Source of the DNA: an uncultured Muribaculaceae bacterium | GTDB lineage: Bacteria; Bacteroidota; Bacteroidia; Bacteroidales; Muribaculaceae | Reading direction: 5' to 3' | Assembly: GCA_910587915.1 (NCBI GenBank) | Contig: CAJUOB010000016.1 | Coordinates: 1-60,741 of the forward strand | Length of the DNA stretch: 60,741 bases | Shown: piece by piece, positions 42,378 through 49,919 of the stretch | Numbering within the stretch: the stretch's first letter is position 1 | Layout: each line of letters starts with the position of its first letter | Translations under genes and position numbers: made by a program | Notes under the pieces: generated by a model | The model's database searches: none | The model's input: only the letters and a program-made list of their open reading frames with translations | Told to the model about the DNA's origin: nothing

Positions 42378-43297
42378 TTTATGAAGAAAGATAATAGAGT
42401 CACAGACCCTCTTTCGAGGTGGCGAATATAGTTGTATGTAGTGTTCATTAACAGGCGGCTGCCGCCGGAGCGTGCTTTGGCGATGGCTTCGGAATACATC
42501 CGGGCGGCCTTGGCCCGGACTGCTTCGTCGTGGCTGGTACGCATCGCCTCGCCTGCGGCCAGGATGGCCTTATAGCAGGTGTAGTGACGGTATCGGGCCG
42601 GAAGAGTATTTTCGATAAGCCGCAGAGTGGTTTCCATGCGAGAGAGGCGCGACTCCCATGGCTCGGTGCTTATCGATTGGCATGAGTGATAGACATCGAC
42701 GGTCGGATGGCCGGATAATCTCCGGATGCGAGCACCGCTTTCTATGATGCGAGCACCGAGTTCGATGTCGTTCCATATGAGGGCGTCGGGATTCCATCCG
42801 CCGGCTTTGCGCACCACATCGGTACGTGCAATCCATCGCTGGGTGGCGAAGCCTCCGTGAAATATATTGTCGAAATGCGGGTTTGAGCCCACGAAACGAC
42901 CGGTGCGTAGTCCGTCGGGAAGATGCATGTTCACATTCCAGCCGAGAACGTCGGTGTCGGGGGTGACGGCGTTCATGGCCCGGCTGCAATGGGTGGGATG
43001 CATGGTGTCGTCGGAATCGAAAAACATGACCCAAGGGGTGTCGGTGATGGCGAGCCCGGCGTTGCGTGCACCGGCGGCTTTGCCATGGGGCTCGCTCACG
43101 ATGTCGATCTCGAAGTCGCTTCCCGATGTACGGTCGCGCCACTGCCGGAGAACAGCGAGGGAGTTGTCGGTAGAACCGTTGTCGACCAGCACTGTCCTGA
43201 GGGGACGCAATGTCTGAGCCTCGACCGACTTTAAGGTCCGGCCGACGATATCACCGCGGTTGTACACGGGGATGACGACAGTGAGCTTTTTATCCAT
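42374..43297 (-). CDS. Family 2 glycosyltransferase
   Basis: The 307-residue protein opens with the GT-A signature TVVIPVYNRGDIVGRTLKSV, with VDNGSTDNS near residues 38-46 and FFDSDDTM (DxD metal motif) near 92-99. It lacks membrane helices, so it acts in the cytoplasm on sugar-nucleotide donors. Acceptor and sugar are unknown. It is the first gene of a three-gene unit with the two serine hydrolase lipoproteins, which suggests a shared envelope-glycan theme, though this is inference. The ATG is 8 bases after the -7 box. Confidence 0.88.
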   Translation of the reverse strand: MDKKLTVVIPVYNRGDIVGRTLKSVEAQTLRPLRTVLVDNGSTDNSLAVLRQWRDRTSGSDFEIDIVSEPHGKAAGARNAGLAITDTPWVMFFDSDDTMHPTHCSRAMNAVTPDTDVLGWNVNMHLPDGLRTGRFVGSNPHFDNIFHGGFATQRWIARTDVVRKAGGWNPDALIWNDIELGARIIESGARIRRLSGHPTVDVYHSCQSISTEPWESRLSRMETTLRLIENTLPARYRHYTCYKAILAAGEAMRTSHDEAVRAKAARMYSEAIAKARSGGSRLLMNTTYNYIRHLERGSVTLLSFFIK

Positions 43298-43304
43298 TGC
43301 AGTG

Positions 43305-43336
43305 CAAAACTATGTATAAAATCGTGCCGCAACAAT
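43305..43336 (-). promoter_or_regulatory. Promoter of the glycosyltransferase-hydrolase operon
   Basis: On the minus strand ATTG (43333-43336), a 20-base spacer and TAGTTTTG (43305-43312). The -33 box lies in the loop of the preceding terminator, and the ATG at 43297 is 8 bases beyond the -7 box, giving almost no leader. Confidence 0.65.
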
Positions 43337-43352
43337 AGCTGCGGCACGATTT
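43319..43352 (-). terminator. Terminator after the DUF3943 gene
   Basis: A perfect 13-bp stem (43319-43331 with 43340-43352) with an 8-base loop lies 51 bases past the stop. The T-run is short, so efficiency is uncertain. Confidence 0.8.
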
Positions 43353-43403
43353 CACGGTTTATTATACCTTTTGTTACATAATTGTAAATTGGAATGGGTG
43401 CAC

Positions 43404-44282
43404 TTAGAATGTGCATGCGAAAGAGAAGCCGACGGTGCCTCGCCCTATGGTCGGCATGAGCGAAGATGTGGCTCCGCAGCGTTCGCGCATGTGCAGTTTG
43501 CGGGCCGGATTGCCCGAGAAAAGTCCGACAACTTCGTTGACAGGATCTACGAGGAATGCCACTATGTTGCCTATGACGGGCGAGCCCCACAGGCGGTAGT
43601 CGTTGGACACTATGTGGCGTTTGAGTTTGTAGAACATTTCGCCGAGCGCGCTGCCGACAAGCGGCGTGACAAAGATATCCTGTATCGACGGGCGCTCCAT
43701 GCAGGCCTCGATGCCGAATTCCCATCCGATGGTCGATATGCAGGCGCTGTAGAGAAGGCTCTGGTAGAAGTTAAAGCCGCACGAGCGGGCCGACATGAAG
43801 TAGACGGCGCCGGCATAGGGATGGAGCACGTAGTTGAATATGGGGTTGTCGTGGTCCCACTCGGGGCCGCGTTTGAAGATGTTCTGGAACCAGCGTTTCT
43901 GTGCGGGGTCTTTCTGAAGTTCCGACCGATTCCAGGATGTGGCGTCCTCGGGCAGGCATTCAAGTACGAGCAGTGTGCCGACGAAGGCTCCGGCGAATAC
44001 GGCTGTGTTCACCCACATGCGATGCCAGTTGGGGGCGCTGCCGCGCATGGAGTAGGGTAGCTGGTAGATAGACGGGATGGTGCCTTTCGACATCATGGGA
44101 CGCAGAGCTGCTATATATGAGGTGTCGGGGATAGCTTGGACCGGAGTGACGGGCGATGGAGTGTCGATGGCAGCGGAAGTCTTCATGTAGAGGGCAACGA
44201 TGCGGTCAGCCGGTGCGGCTTGGGCCGACACCGAAGTGACGAGCAACATTGCCGGGATGATGAATTTAAAGATAGAACGCAT
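43404..44282 (-). CDS. DUF3943 protein, probably outer-membrane associated
   Basis: The 292-residue protein has a signal peptide ending before Gln21 and carries the DUF3943 core, including HPYAGAVYFMSARSCGFNFY near residues 150-170 and IGWEFGIEACMERPSIQD. The final strand ends in aromatic Phe, as in outer-membrane proteins, and the core has two hydrophobic segments. Function is unknown. It has its own strong promoter and terminator and is not coupled to neighbours. Confidence 0.82.
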   Translation of the reverse strand: MRSIFKFIIPAMLLVTSVSAQAAPADRIVALYMKTSAAIDTPSPVTPVQAIPDTSYIAALRPMMSKGTIPSIYQLPYSMRGSAPNWHRMWVNTAVFAGAFVGTLLVLECLPEDATSWNRSELQKDPAQKRWFQNIFKRGPEWDHDNPIFNYVLHPYAGAVYFMSARSCGFNFYQSLLYSACISTIGWEFGIEACMERPSIQDIFVTPLVGSALGEMFYKLKRHIVSNDYRLWGSPVIGNIVAFLVDPVNEVVGLFSGNPARKLHMRERCGATSSLMPTIGRGTVGFSFACTF

Positions 44283-44308
44283 CGTAGTACAATTGTAGAT
44301 TAGAGTTT

Positions 44309-44340
44309 CAAAGATACTCTAATAACAAATGGACTCCAAA
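44309..44340 (-). promoter_or_regulatory. Promoter of the DUF3943 gene
   Basis: On the minus strand TTTG (44337-44340), a 20-base spacer and TATCTTTG (44309-44316). A 6-bp inverted repeat TAGAGT/ACTCTA (44301-44306, 44316-44321) flanks the -7 box and could be an operator. Confidence 0.75.
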
Positions 44341-44363
44341 GATGGCTCCTGCTGGTGCGAATT

Positions 44364-45302
44364 TTATGGAATTTTAGGCAAATTTTCGCGGGCTTTGGCG
44401 GCGTTGCGACGTAGACCTGCGGCCTTGGTGCGCTTGACGGCACTCCGGCGGAAAAGGCGTCGGAAATCGTCGTCGGATATGTCTGCCGCTGCTTCGAGGG
44501 TCAGCTCCATTAACTCGGGCGATGGCCGGAAAGCCTCGGGTACCGGTGGATTTGTGCCACGGTTATGAGGACATGCATCCTGGCATATGTCGCACCCGTA
44601 GATGCGCCGTCCACACAGCGACAGGCCTTCCGGCAGCTCTCCGCGGTGCTCGATGGTGAGGTACGACAGGCAGCGGCGCGCGTCGAGGCCTCCGTTGCCG
44701 TCGAGAGCGTGGCCAGGACATGCCTTGACGCATGCCATGCAGCCCTCGCAGCTTGTGGGCATGGAGGGTTTGGGCGGAATCTCCGGCAGGTGTGTCCATA
44801 GTATCTCGGCAAGGAATATCCGGGAGCCGACGCCGGGGACTATAAGCAGATTGTTGAGGCCGATGAAACCAAGCCTGGCACGGACGGCCCACACGCGTTC
44901 GCGGATGGGTGCAGTGTCGATGCATATTCTTGTGGTGGAGCCTGGCACGGCCGCTTCCATAGCTGAGGCCACGGGGTGCAGCATGGTTCTCAGCGCTGTG
45001 TGATAGTCTTCGCCAAGTGCATAGTCGGCGATGAGCGGATGACGGTGTGGAGCGGGTGCATAGGCGAATGCAACCGACAAGATGCTGCAGGTGCCATCGA
45101 GCAGAGTACGGGGATCGGCTCTGAGATCGCCGTAGCGTTCCATATATTCCATTCCGGCATGGCGTCCGGATGCAATCCAGTGGTCGAACACGGCGAGTTC
45201 GGCCGATGATAGAGGTGCCGCTTCGGAGAATCCTGCGGCACAAGCTCCGGCCTCGTGGACCAGTTGCACTATATGGTCACATAGGGAGTGCACAGAACTC
45301 AT
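44364..45302 (-). CDS. queG: Epoxyqueuosine reductase
   Basis: Cobalamin- and iron-sulfur-dependent enzyme that reduces epoxyqueuosine to queuosine in tRNA. The 312-residue length is normal. Two 4Fe-4S clusters are indicated by CEGCMACVKACP near residues 184-195 and CGRRIYGCDICQDACP near 229-245. The catalytic Asp lies in the ICIDTAPIRER segment near 127-137. It overlaps the preceding deacetylase by 26 bases and is the last gene of the DUF2723 transcript, an unexpected neighbour for an RNA-modification enzyme. Confidence 0.94.
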   Translation of the reverse strand: MSSVHSLCDHIVQLVHEAGACAAGFSEAAPLSSAELAVFDHWIASGRHAGMEYMERYGDLRADPRTLLDGTCSILSVAFAYAPAPHRHPLIADYALGEDYHTALRTMLHPVASAMEAAVPGSTTRICIDTAPIRERVWAVRARLGFIGLNNLLIVPGVGSRIFLAEILWTHLPEIPPKPSMPTSCEGCMACVKACPGHALDGNGGLDARRCLSYLTIEHRGELPEGLSLCGRRIYGCDICQDACPHNRGTNPPVPEAFRPSPELMELTLEAAADISDDDFRRLFRRSAVKRTKAAGLRRNAAKARENLPKIP

Positions 45303-45912
45303 AGCCTTGCTCCAGTAGCCATTCGATGGCCCGCGGTAACGCCGGACGCATATTGGCCGATGCCTTGAGTGAGTCGTGAAATACGATGATGGAGCCGTTT
45401 CGGGCGAAGCGGCGCACGTTGTCGAAAACCTCGTCGGGGGTGATGTTGCGGGCGTAGTCGCGAGTCACCAGATCGTACATTATCAGGTTGAAATGTTCTT
45501 TCAGCGCTTTTGCCTGAGCCCAGCGGAGAAGCCCGTGTGGCGGACGGAAAAGTGTGCTGCCAATCAACTCCTGCGCCTCGGCTACATCGCGCAGATAGCG
45601 CCGGGTGGTAACCTTGCGGCCCTGAAGATGGTGCATGGTGTGGTTTCCGTAGCTGTGTCCGCGTCGCTTCACTTCCTCGAGCAGTTCGGGATGCCGGCGC
45701 ACGTTGTCGCCCACCATGAAGAAGGTGGCCTTGATGCCATAGCGGTCGAGGGTGTCGAGCACCCAGGGCGTTTCTTCGGGTATGGGACCGTCGTCGAAAG
45801 TGAGGAACACCTTGGGAGCCGCGCCGCGCATCTTTACACGCCATATGCCCTCGGGGAAGAGCTGACGGTAGAACAGAGGCGGGCGCGTCACCAGCCGGGT
45901 GAGCATCTTCAT
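45277..45912 (-). CDS. NodB-type polysaccharide deacetylase
   Basis: Removes acetyl groups from N- or O-acetylated sugars. The start at ATG 45912 overlaps the DUF2723 stop by ATGA and gives 211 residues; an in-frame GTG-type extension upstream is not needed. The NodB motifs are TFDDGP (base and metal Asp), HTMHH (metal His pair), RPPHG and DLVTRDYARN, with HDS near the end. No signal peptide or membrane segment is obvious, so it may act in the cytoplasm or on lipid-linked sugars, which would fit the membrane glycosyltransferase-like gene before it. Confidence 0.88.
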   Translation of the reverse strand: MKMLTRLVTRPPLFYRQLFPEGIWRVKMRGAAPKVFLTFDDGPIPEETPWVLDTLDRYGIKATFFMVGDNVRRHPELLEEVKRRGHSYGNHTMHHLQGRKVTTRRYLRDVAEAQELIGSTLFRPPHGLLRWAQAKALKEHFNLIMYDLVTRDYARNITPDEVFDNVRRFARNGSIIVFHDSLKASANMRPALPRAIEWLLEQGYEFCALPM

Positions 45913-48900
45913 CGGAGCACCTGCTGCCATTGTGCGGCTGTGAGTCCGTGGCGTGTCATCAGGTCGCGGCTGTAGGCCATCGGGTCGACGCCGGCAGCGG
46001 CATTAGCTCCGAGCATGGCGATGGCGGCACGGAGCACGGGGCGCTGCGACTCGGCGAATGTTTCGAGTTCGCGCTCGAGTTCTTCGGCCTTGTAGCCCTC
46101 GACGTAGATGAGGGGAGCGATGCGCAGGTCGGTTTCGAGTCCGGCAGCTATTGCGCCGAGGGCGTCGGCATATGCCGGGTCGGTGGCTATCTCGGGCTTG
46201 GCCCGCAGAATGTCGATGCGGTTCTTGAGGGCGACAGCTTCGCCGAGATACTGCATGGCGTAGGTCTCGGGGCGACCGAGGGCTGCGAAGTCGGCAGGCG
46301 ACAGGGCGGAGCCGTAGCGCACGAACTGTGCGTAGCGTTCGGCCTCGGCGGTAGCGAGTGCTTCGGCCATGTCGAGGTCGGCTTTGTTGCCCGATGCCAG
46401 ATAGAGGTCGAGATAGTCGCGGCTCATGTATAGTCCGAGCATGCCGTCGAGGGGTGAAGCTTCGGCGGGAAGCTTGGTGCGGATTATGTCGAGTAGCTGG
46501 CGGGCCATGTCGTTGTATGTGGCGGGAGCTTCGAGTCCGGCCTTGACGGCGGTCTGACGGCTCTGCTCAGATGCGGGCAGATTGCCGGTGCTCATGAGGT
46601 CCTCGGCGATAGTGAGGATGGCCGAGCGTACAGATGCCACCATGCGGCGTACGGTCTCGTCGAGGTATAGCGAGCCGGGATTCTCTCCGTCGAGGCCGCC
46701 CCAGCGGTATTCGCCCACCACATTGCGGTAGCCGGTTTCGGCGGTGGCGCTTACTTCGGGGTTGGCGAACGGTGTCACCTGATATGCCAGGCCGGTAGCC
46801 GACAGGAAGGGCGTGAGGCCGAGGTAGAATGTCGAGGGCACTGTGGTGGCGAAGTAGGTGGGTCGCTTCCATCCGCCGGCCACGCTGTTGGCCACGATAT
46901 CGAGCGAGAGTGTGCGTCCCTGATTCATGCCGCTGCCCAGAGCCGAGAGGTCGGTCTGCACATTTGCCAGATAGGGGGCGAGGTAGAGCGAGTCGATCAT
47001 CGGTGTTCCGGTGCTGAAGGCAGCCATGGCCGCAGCGCTGTCGACGGGCATGTACACGTTGGGTCGGGTGAGGAAGGGAGCTCCGTAGAGTTCGTCGTCC
47101 GATGCGTATAGTTCCTGCAGGGCGGTGCGGGCGTCGGTGAGCTCGCGGTCCTGGGGCACCACGAAGCTGTAGCCGAGGCGCTCGTAGGCATAGTCTTTCG
47201 GCTGTGCATACATGTCGACGGCAGCTGCGTTGTACGACGGGTGTTTAAGCTGGTTGGCATACCAGTCGGTGGTGAGGTACGACAGGTTCACCACGCGCAC
47301 ATCGGTGCGGTAGCCTTCCACTTCTTGAGCGTACCACAGGGGGAATGTGTCGTTGTCGCCGTTAGTGAAAATCACTGCGTTGGGAGCAAGCGAACTGAGG
47401 TAGTTGAAGCCGAAGTCGCGGGTGGTGTAGCGTCCGGAGCGGTCGTGGTCGTCCCATGTCTGCGACACCATCTGCAGGGGTACTGCAAGTCCTATCGCAC
47501 ATGCAACTGTGGCCGAAACCACTGCGGCGGTGTGGCCTTTCTTATCATCGTCGGAAGCCTTGCCCTGCAGCAGATTGCGAAGCAACTGGGCAATGGCGGG
47601 CACTCCCATGCCTATCCAGATGGCAAAAGCATAGAACGAGCCGGCGAAAGCATAGTCGCGTTCGCGGGGCTGTCCGGGAGTCTGGTTGAGGTAGAGCACG
47701 ATGGCGATACCTGTCATGAAGAAGAGGAAGAATACCACCCAGAACTGCTGTATGCCACGCTCGGGGTTGTGGCGATGGCGGTAGAGAGCCTGATAGAGCA
47801 GACCGATGATGCCGAGGATGAGAGGCATCATGTAGAACACGTTGTGGCCCTTGTTGGCCTTTCCGTATTCGTCGGGCAGGAGCGACTGGTCGCCGAGGCG
47901 GGCGTTGTCGATGGCAGGTATGCCCGATATCCAGTTGCCCAGATGAGGCTCGCCATTGCCCTGAAGGTCGTTCTGACGACCGGCGAAGTTCCACATGAAG
48001 TATCGCCAGTACATGTGGTTGAGCTGGTAGTTGATGAAATAGCGAAGATTGACGTCGAAGCCGGGCTTCCACACGGCGTTCTCGAGCAGAGGCTCTCCGG
48101 TGGTTGAGTCGACGTTGGTCACCACAGTGGTCATGTTGTGGAGATATGGCAGAAGCTCGTATTTAGGCACGAAACCCTGCTGGGCCCAGCGGCCGCGCAC
48201 TTCCTGAGGAATGGAGTAGATGTCGGGGGTGTTGTATCCGGCCCATGACTTGTATCCGGCCACGAAACGGCCCTCAGGGTCGTTTCCGTAGATGCGGGTG
48301 AAGAACATGTCGAGGTCGGGCATGGTGCGGTACGACGGGCGTTCCACCTCGTCGACATATTCATCGGGTTGGTCGGGCGAAGTCTTCACTACTTTGGTGT
48401 AGGAGTACGACGGTGTGTTGAACGCGCCGCCACGCTCGTCGCGGAGATAGCCGTCGATCACACGTGTTTTGGGGCGTCCGTATTCATCGACAGGCACGTA
48501 GTACTCGCCGGAGCCCTGGGGATATTCCATCTCGTCGAAAGTCTCGGCGAATACCGGACCTTTAAAGAGGGGACGGTCGCCGTACTGCTCGCGGTTGAGA
48601 TACGATGCGAGGGCAAATACGTTGTCGGGAGCGTTCTGGTTCATCGGAGTGTTGGCCGATGCGCGGATGAGCAGCAGGGCGTAGCTCGAATATCCGATGA
48701 ATATCACAAAAATGCTGATTACGGCAATGCTGAGCACGCGCACTGGCAGCGGACGGCAGAACCCGAAGAGGTACACGGCCAGTGCAAGGATCACCAGCAC
48801 GCCCACCCATACAGAATGGCCGATGAAGGGCATGCCCGAGAGGGCTACCGACAGAAGCACCATGGTACGGATGTAGCCGCCGTTGTTGCTGCGGTAGAGT

Positions 48901-49751
48901 GCGCGGATGGTGAGCACGAACACGGCTACCAGGATGATGGCGTAGATGAGTACACCCATGTTGTAGCTCATGCCGAAGCCGTTGATAAACATCAGTTCGA
49001 ACCACTGGGCCACCTGTACGAAACCAGGCACAAGGCCGTAGAGGATTGCGCCGACTATGACGCACGATATGCCGAGAGCTATGAGCGAGCCGACGGCATT
49101 GACGTCCTTCCACTTGCGGTAGTAGAATATGAGGCCGAGGGCCGGGATGCAGAGAAGATTGAGCAGGTGCACCGCAATCGATACACCGATGACATAAGCT
49201 ATGAGGATGAGATAGCGGTCGCTGTATGGCTCGTCGGCTCGGTTTTCCCATTTGAGCATGAGCCAGAATACCAATGCGGTGCAGAACGATGAGAATGCGT
49301 ATACCTCGCCTTCTACAGCCGAGAACCAGAATGTGTCGCTCCATGTATAGGCAAGGGCGGCACAGAGTCCCGAACCCATGATCACGGCGAGCTGCCACAT
49401 GCTTATGCTATCGGCCTGGTCGCTGACTATGAGCCGGCGGGTGAGATGTGTCACCGACCAGAAGAGCAGCAGGATAGTGCCTGCACTAAGCAGGGCCGAC
49501 ATGCAGTTGACAGCCAGGGCGGCAGTGTCCATGCCGCCACCGAAAAGGGTGACGAAGAAGCGTGCCGCGAGCATGAATATAGGGTTGCCCGGCGGGTGTC
49601 CTACTTCAAGTTTGGCTCCCTGCGATATAAACTCGGGGCAATCCCAGAAACTGGCGGTGGGCTCCACCGTCAGAAGATAGGTTATGGCAGCCACCAGAAA
49701 GGCGAACCATCCCATCAAGTCGTTGACGACGTTATATTTCTTAATCTGCAT
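45909..49751 (-). CDS. DUF2723 multi-pass membrane protein, GT-C glycosyltransferase-like
   Basis: The start at ATG 49751 (MQIKKYNVVNDLMGW) gives 1,280 residues; a GTG 12 bases further upstream is less likely. The N-terminal half has about 12 hydrophobic segments, with an acidic WDCPEFISQGAKLEVGHPPGNP loop near residues 37-58, the position of the catalytic Asp in GT-C enzymes. Around residue 700 a second set of helices follows, and the last 550 residues appear to be a soluble extracytoplasmic domain. Family members are protein-O-mannosyltransferase-like and thought to use lipid-linked sugars. The acceptor is unknown. It leads a three-gene unit with the deacetylase and queG. Confidence 0.82.
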   Translation of the reverse strand: MQIKKYNVVNDLMGWFAFLVAAITYLLTVEPTASFWDCPEFISQGAKLEVGHPPGNPIFMLAARFFVTLFGGGMDTAALAVNCMSALLSAGTILLLFWSVTHLTRRLIVSDQADSISMWQLAVIMGSGLCAALAYTWSDTFWFSAVEGEVYAFSSFCTALVFWLMLKWENRADEPYSDRYLILIAYVIGVSIAVHLLNLLCIPALGLIFYYRKWKDVNAVGSLIALGISCVIVGAILYGLVPGFVQVAQWFELMFINGFGMSYNMGVLIYAIILVAVFVLTIRALYRSNNGGYIRTMVLLSVALSGMPFIGHSVWVGVLVILALAVYLFGFCRPLPVRVLSIAVISIFVIFIGYSSYALLLIRASANTPMNQNAPDNVFALASYLNREQYGDRPLFKGPVFAETFDEMEYPQGSGEYYVPVDEYGRPKTRVIDGYLRDERGGAFNTPSYSYTKVVKTSPDQPDEYVDEVERPSYRTMPDLDMFFTRIYGNDPEGRFVAGYKSWAGYNTPDIYSIPQEVRGRWAQQGFVPKYELLPYLHNMTTVVTNVDSTTGEPLLENAVWKPGFDVNLRYFINYQLNHMYWRYFMWNFAGRQNDLQGNGEPHLGNWISGIPAIDNARLGDQSLLPDEYGKANKGHNVFYMMPLILGIIGLLYQALYRHRHNPERGIQQFWVVFFLFFMTGIAIVLYLNQTPGQPRERDYAFAGSFYAFAIWIGMGVPAIAQLLRNLLQGKASDDDKKGHTAAVVSATVACAIGLAVPLQMVSQTWDDHDRSGRYTTRDFGFNYLSSLAPNAVIFTNGDNDTFPLWYAQEVEGYRTDVRVVNLSYLTTDWYANQLKHPSYNAAAVDMYAQPKDYAYERLGYSFVVPQDRELTDARTALQELYASDDELYGAPFLTRPNVYMPVDSAAAMAAFSTGTPMIDSLYLAPYLANVQTDLSALGSGMNQGRTLSLDIVANSVAGGWKRPTYFATTVPSTFYLGLTPFLSATGLAYQVTPFANPEVSATAETGYRNVVGEYRWGGLDGENPGSLYLDETVRRMVASVRSAILTIAEDLMSTGNLPASEQSRQTAVKAGLEAPATYNDMARQLLDIIRTKLPAEASPLDGMLGLYMSRDYLDLYLASGNKADLDMAEALATAEAERYAQFVRYGSALSPADFAALGRPETYAMQYLGEAVALKNRIDILRAKPEIATDPAYADALGAIAAGLETDLRIAPLIYVEGYKAEELERELETFAESQRPVLRAAIAMLGANAAAGVDPMAYSRDLMTRHGLTAAQWQQVLR

Positions 49752-49779
49752 GCTGTTTTGCACTTTACCTAATAAAATG

Positions 49780-49809
49780 CAAAATTAATCAATATACCCG
49801 AACCCCAAC
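49780..49809 (-). promoter_or_regulatory. Promoter of the DUF2723 operon
   Basis: On the minus strand GTTG (49806-49809), an 18-base spacer and TAATTTTG (49780-49787). A 7-bp inverted repeat (49812-49818 with 49832-49838) lies just upstream and could be an operator. Confidence 0.5.
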
Positions 49810-49872
49810 ACCCGTTAACCTAAAATTAACATTAACGGTCTTGAGTGAGTCGGGATATGGGGCTATAACGAC

Positions 49873-49901
49873 GACGTGGCATACCGCCGGCATGCCACGT
49901 C
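49873..49901. terminator. Terminator-like hairpin at the end of the fimbrial operon
   Basis: A perfect 10-bp stem (49873-49882 with 49892-49901) lies 18 bases past the last fimbrial stop. There is no T-tract. Confidence 0.55.
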
Positions 49902-49919
49902 CAAATAACTTACACGAGA

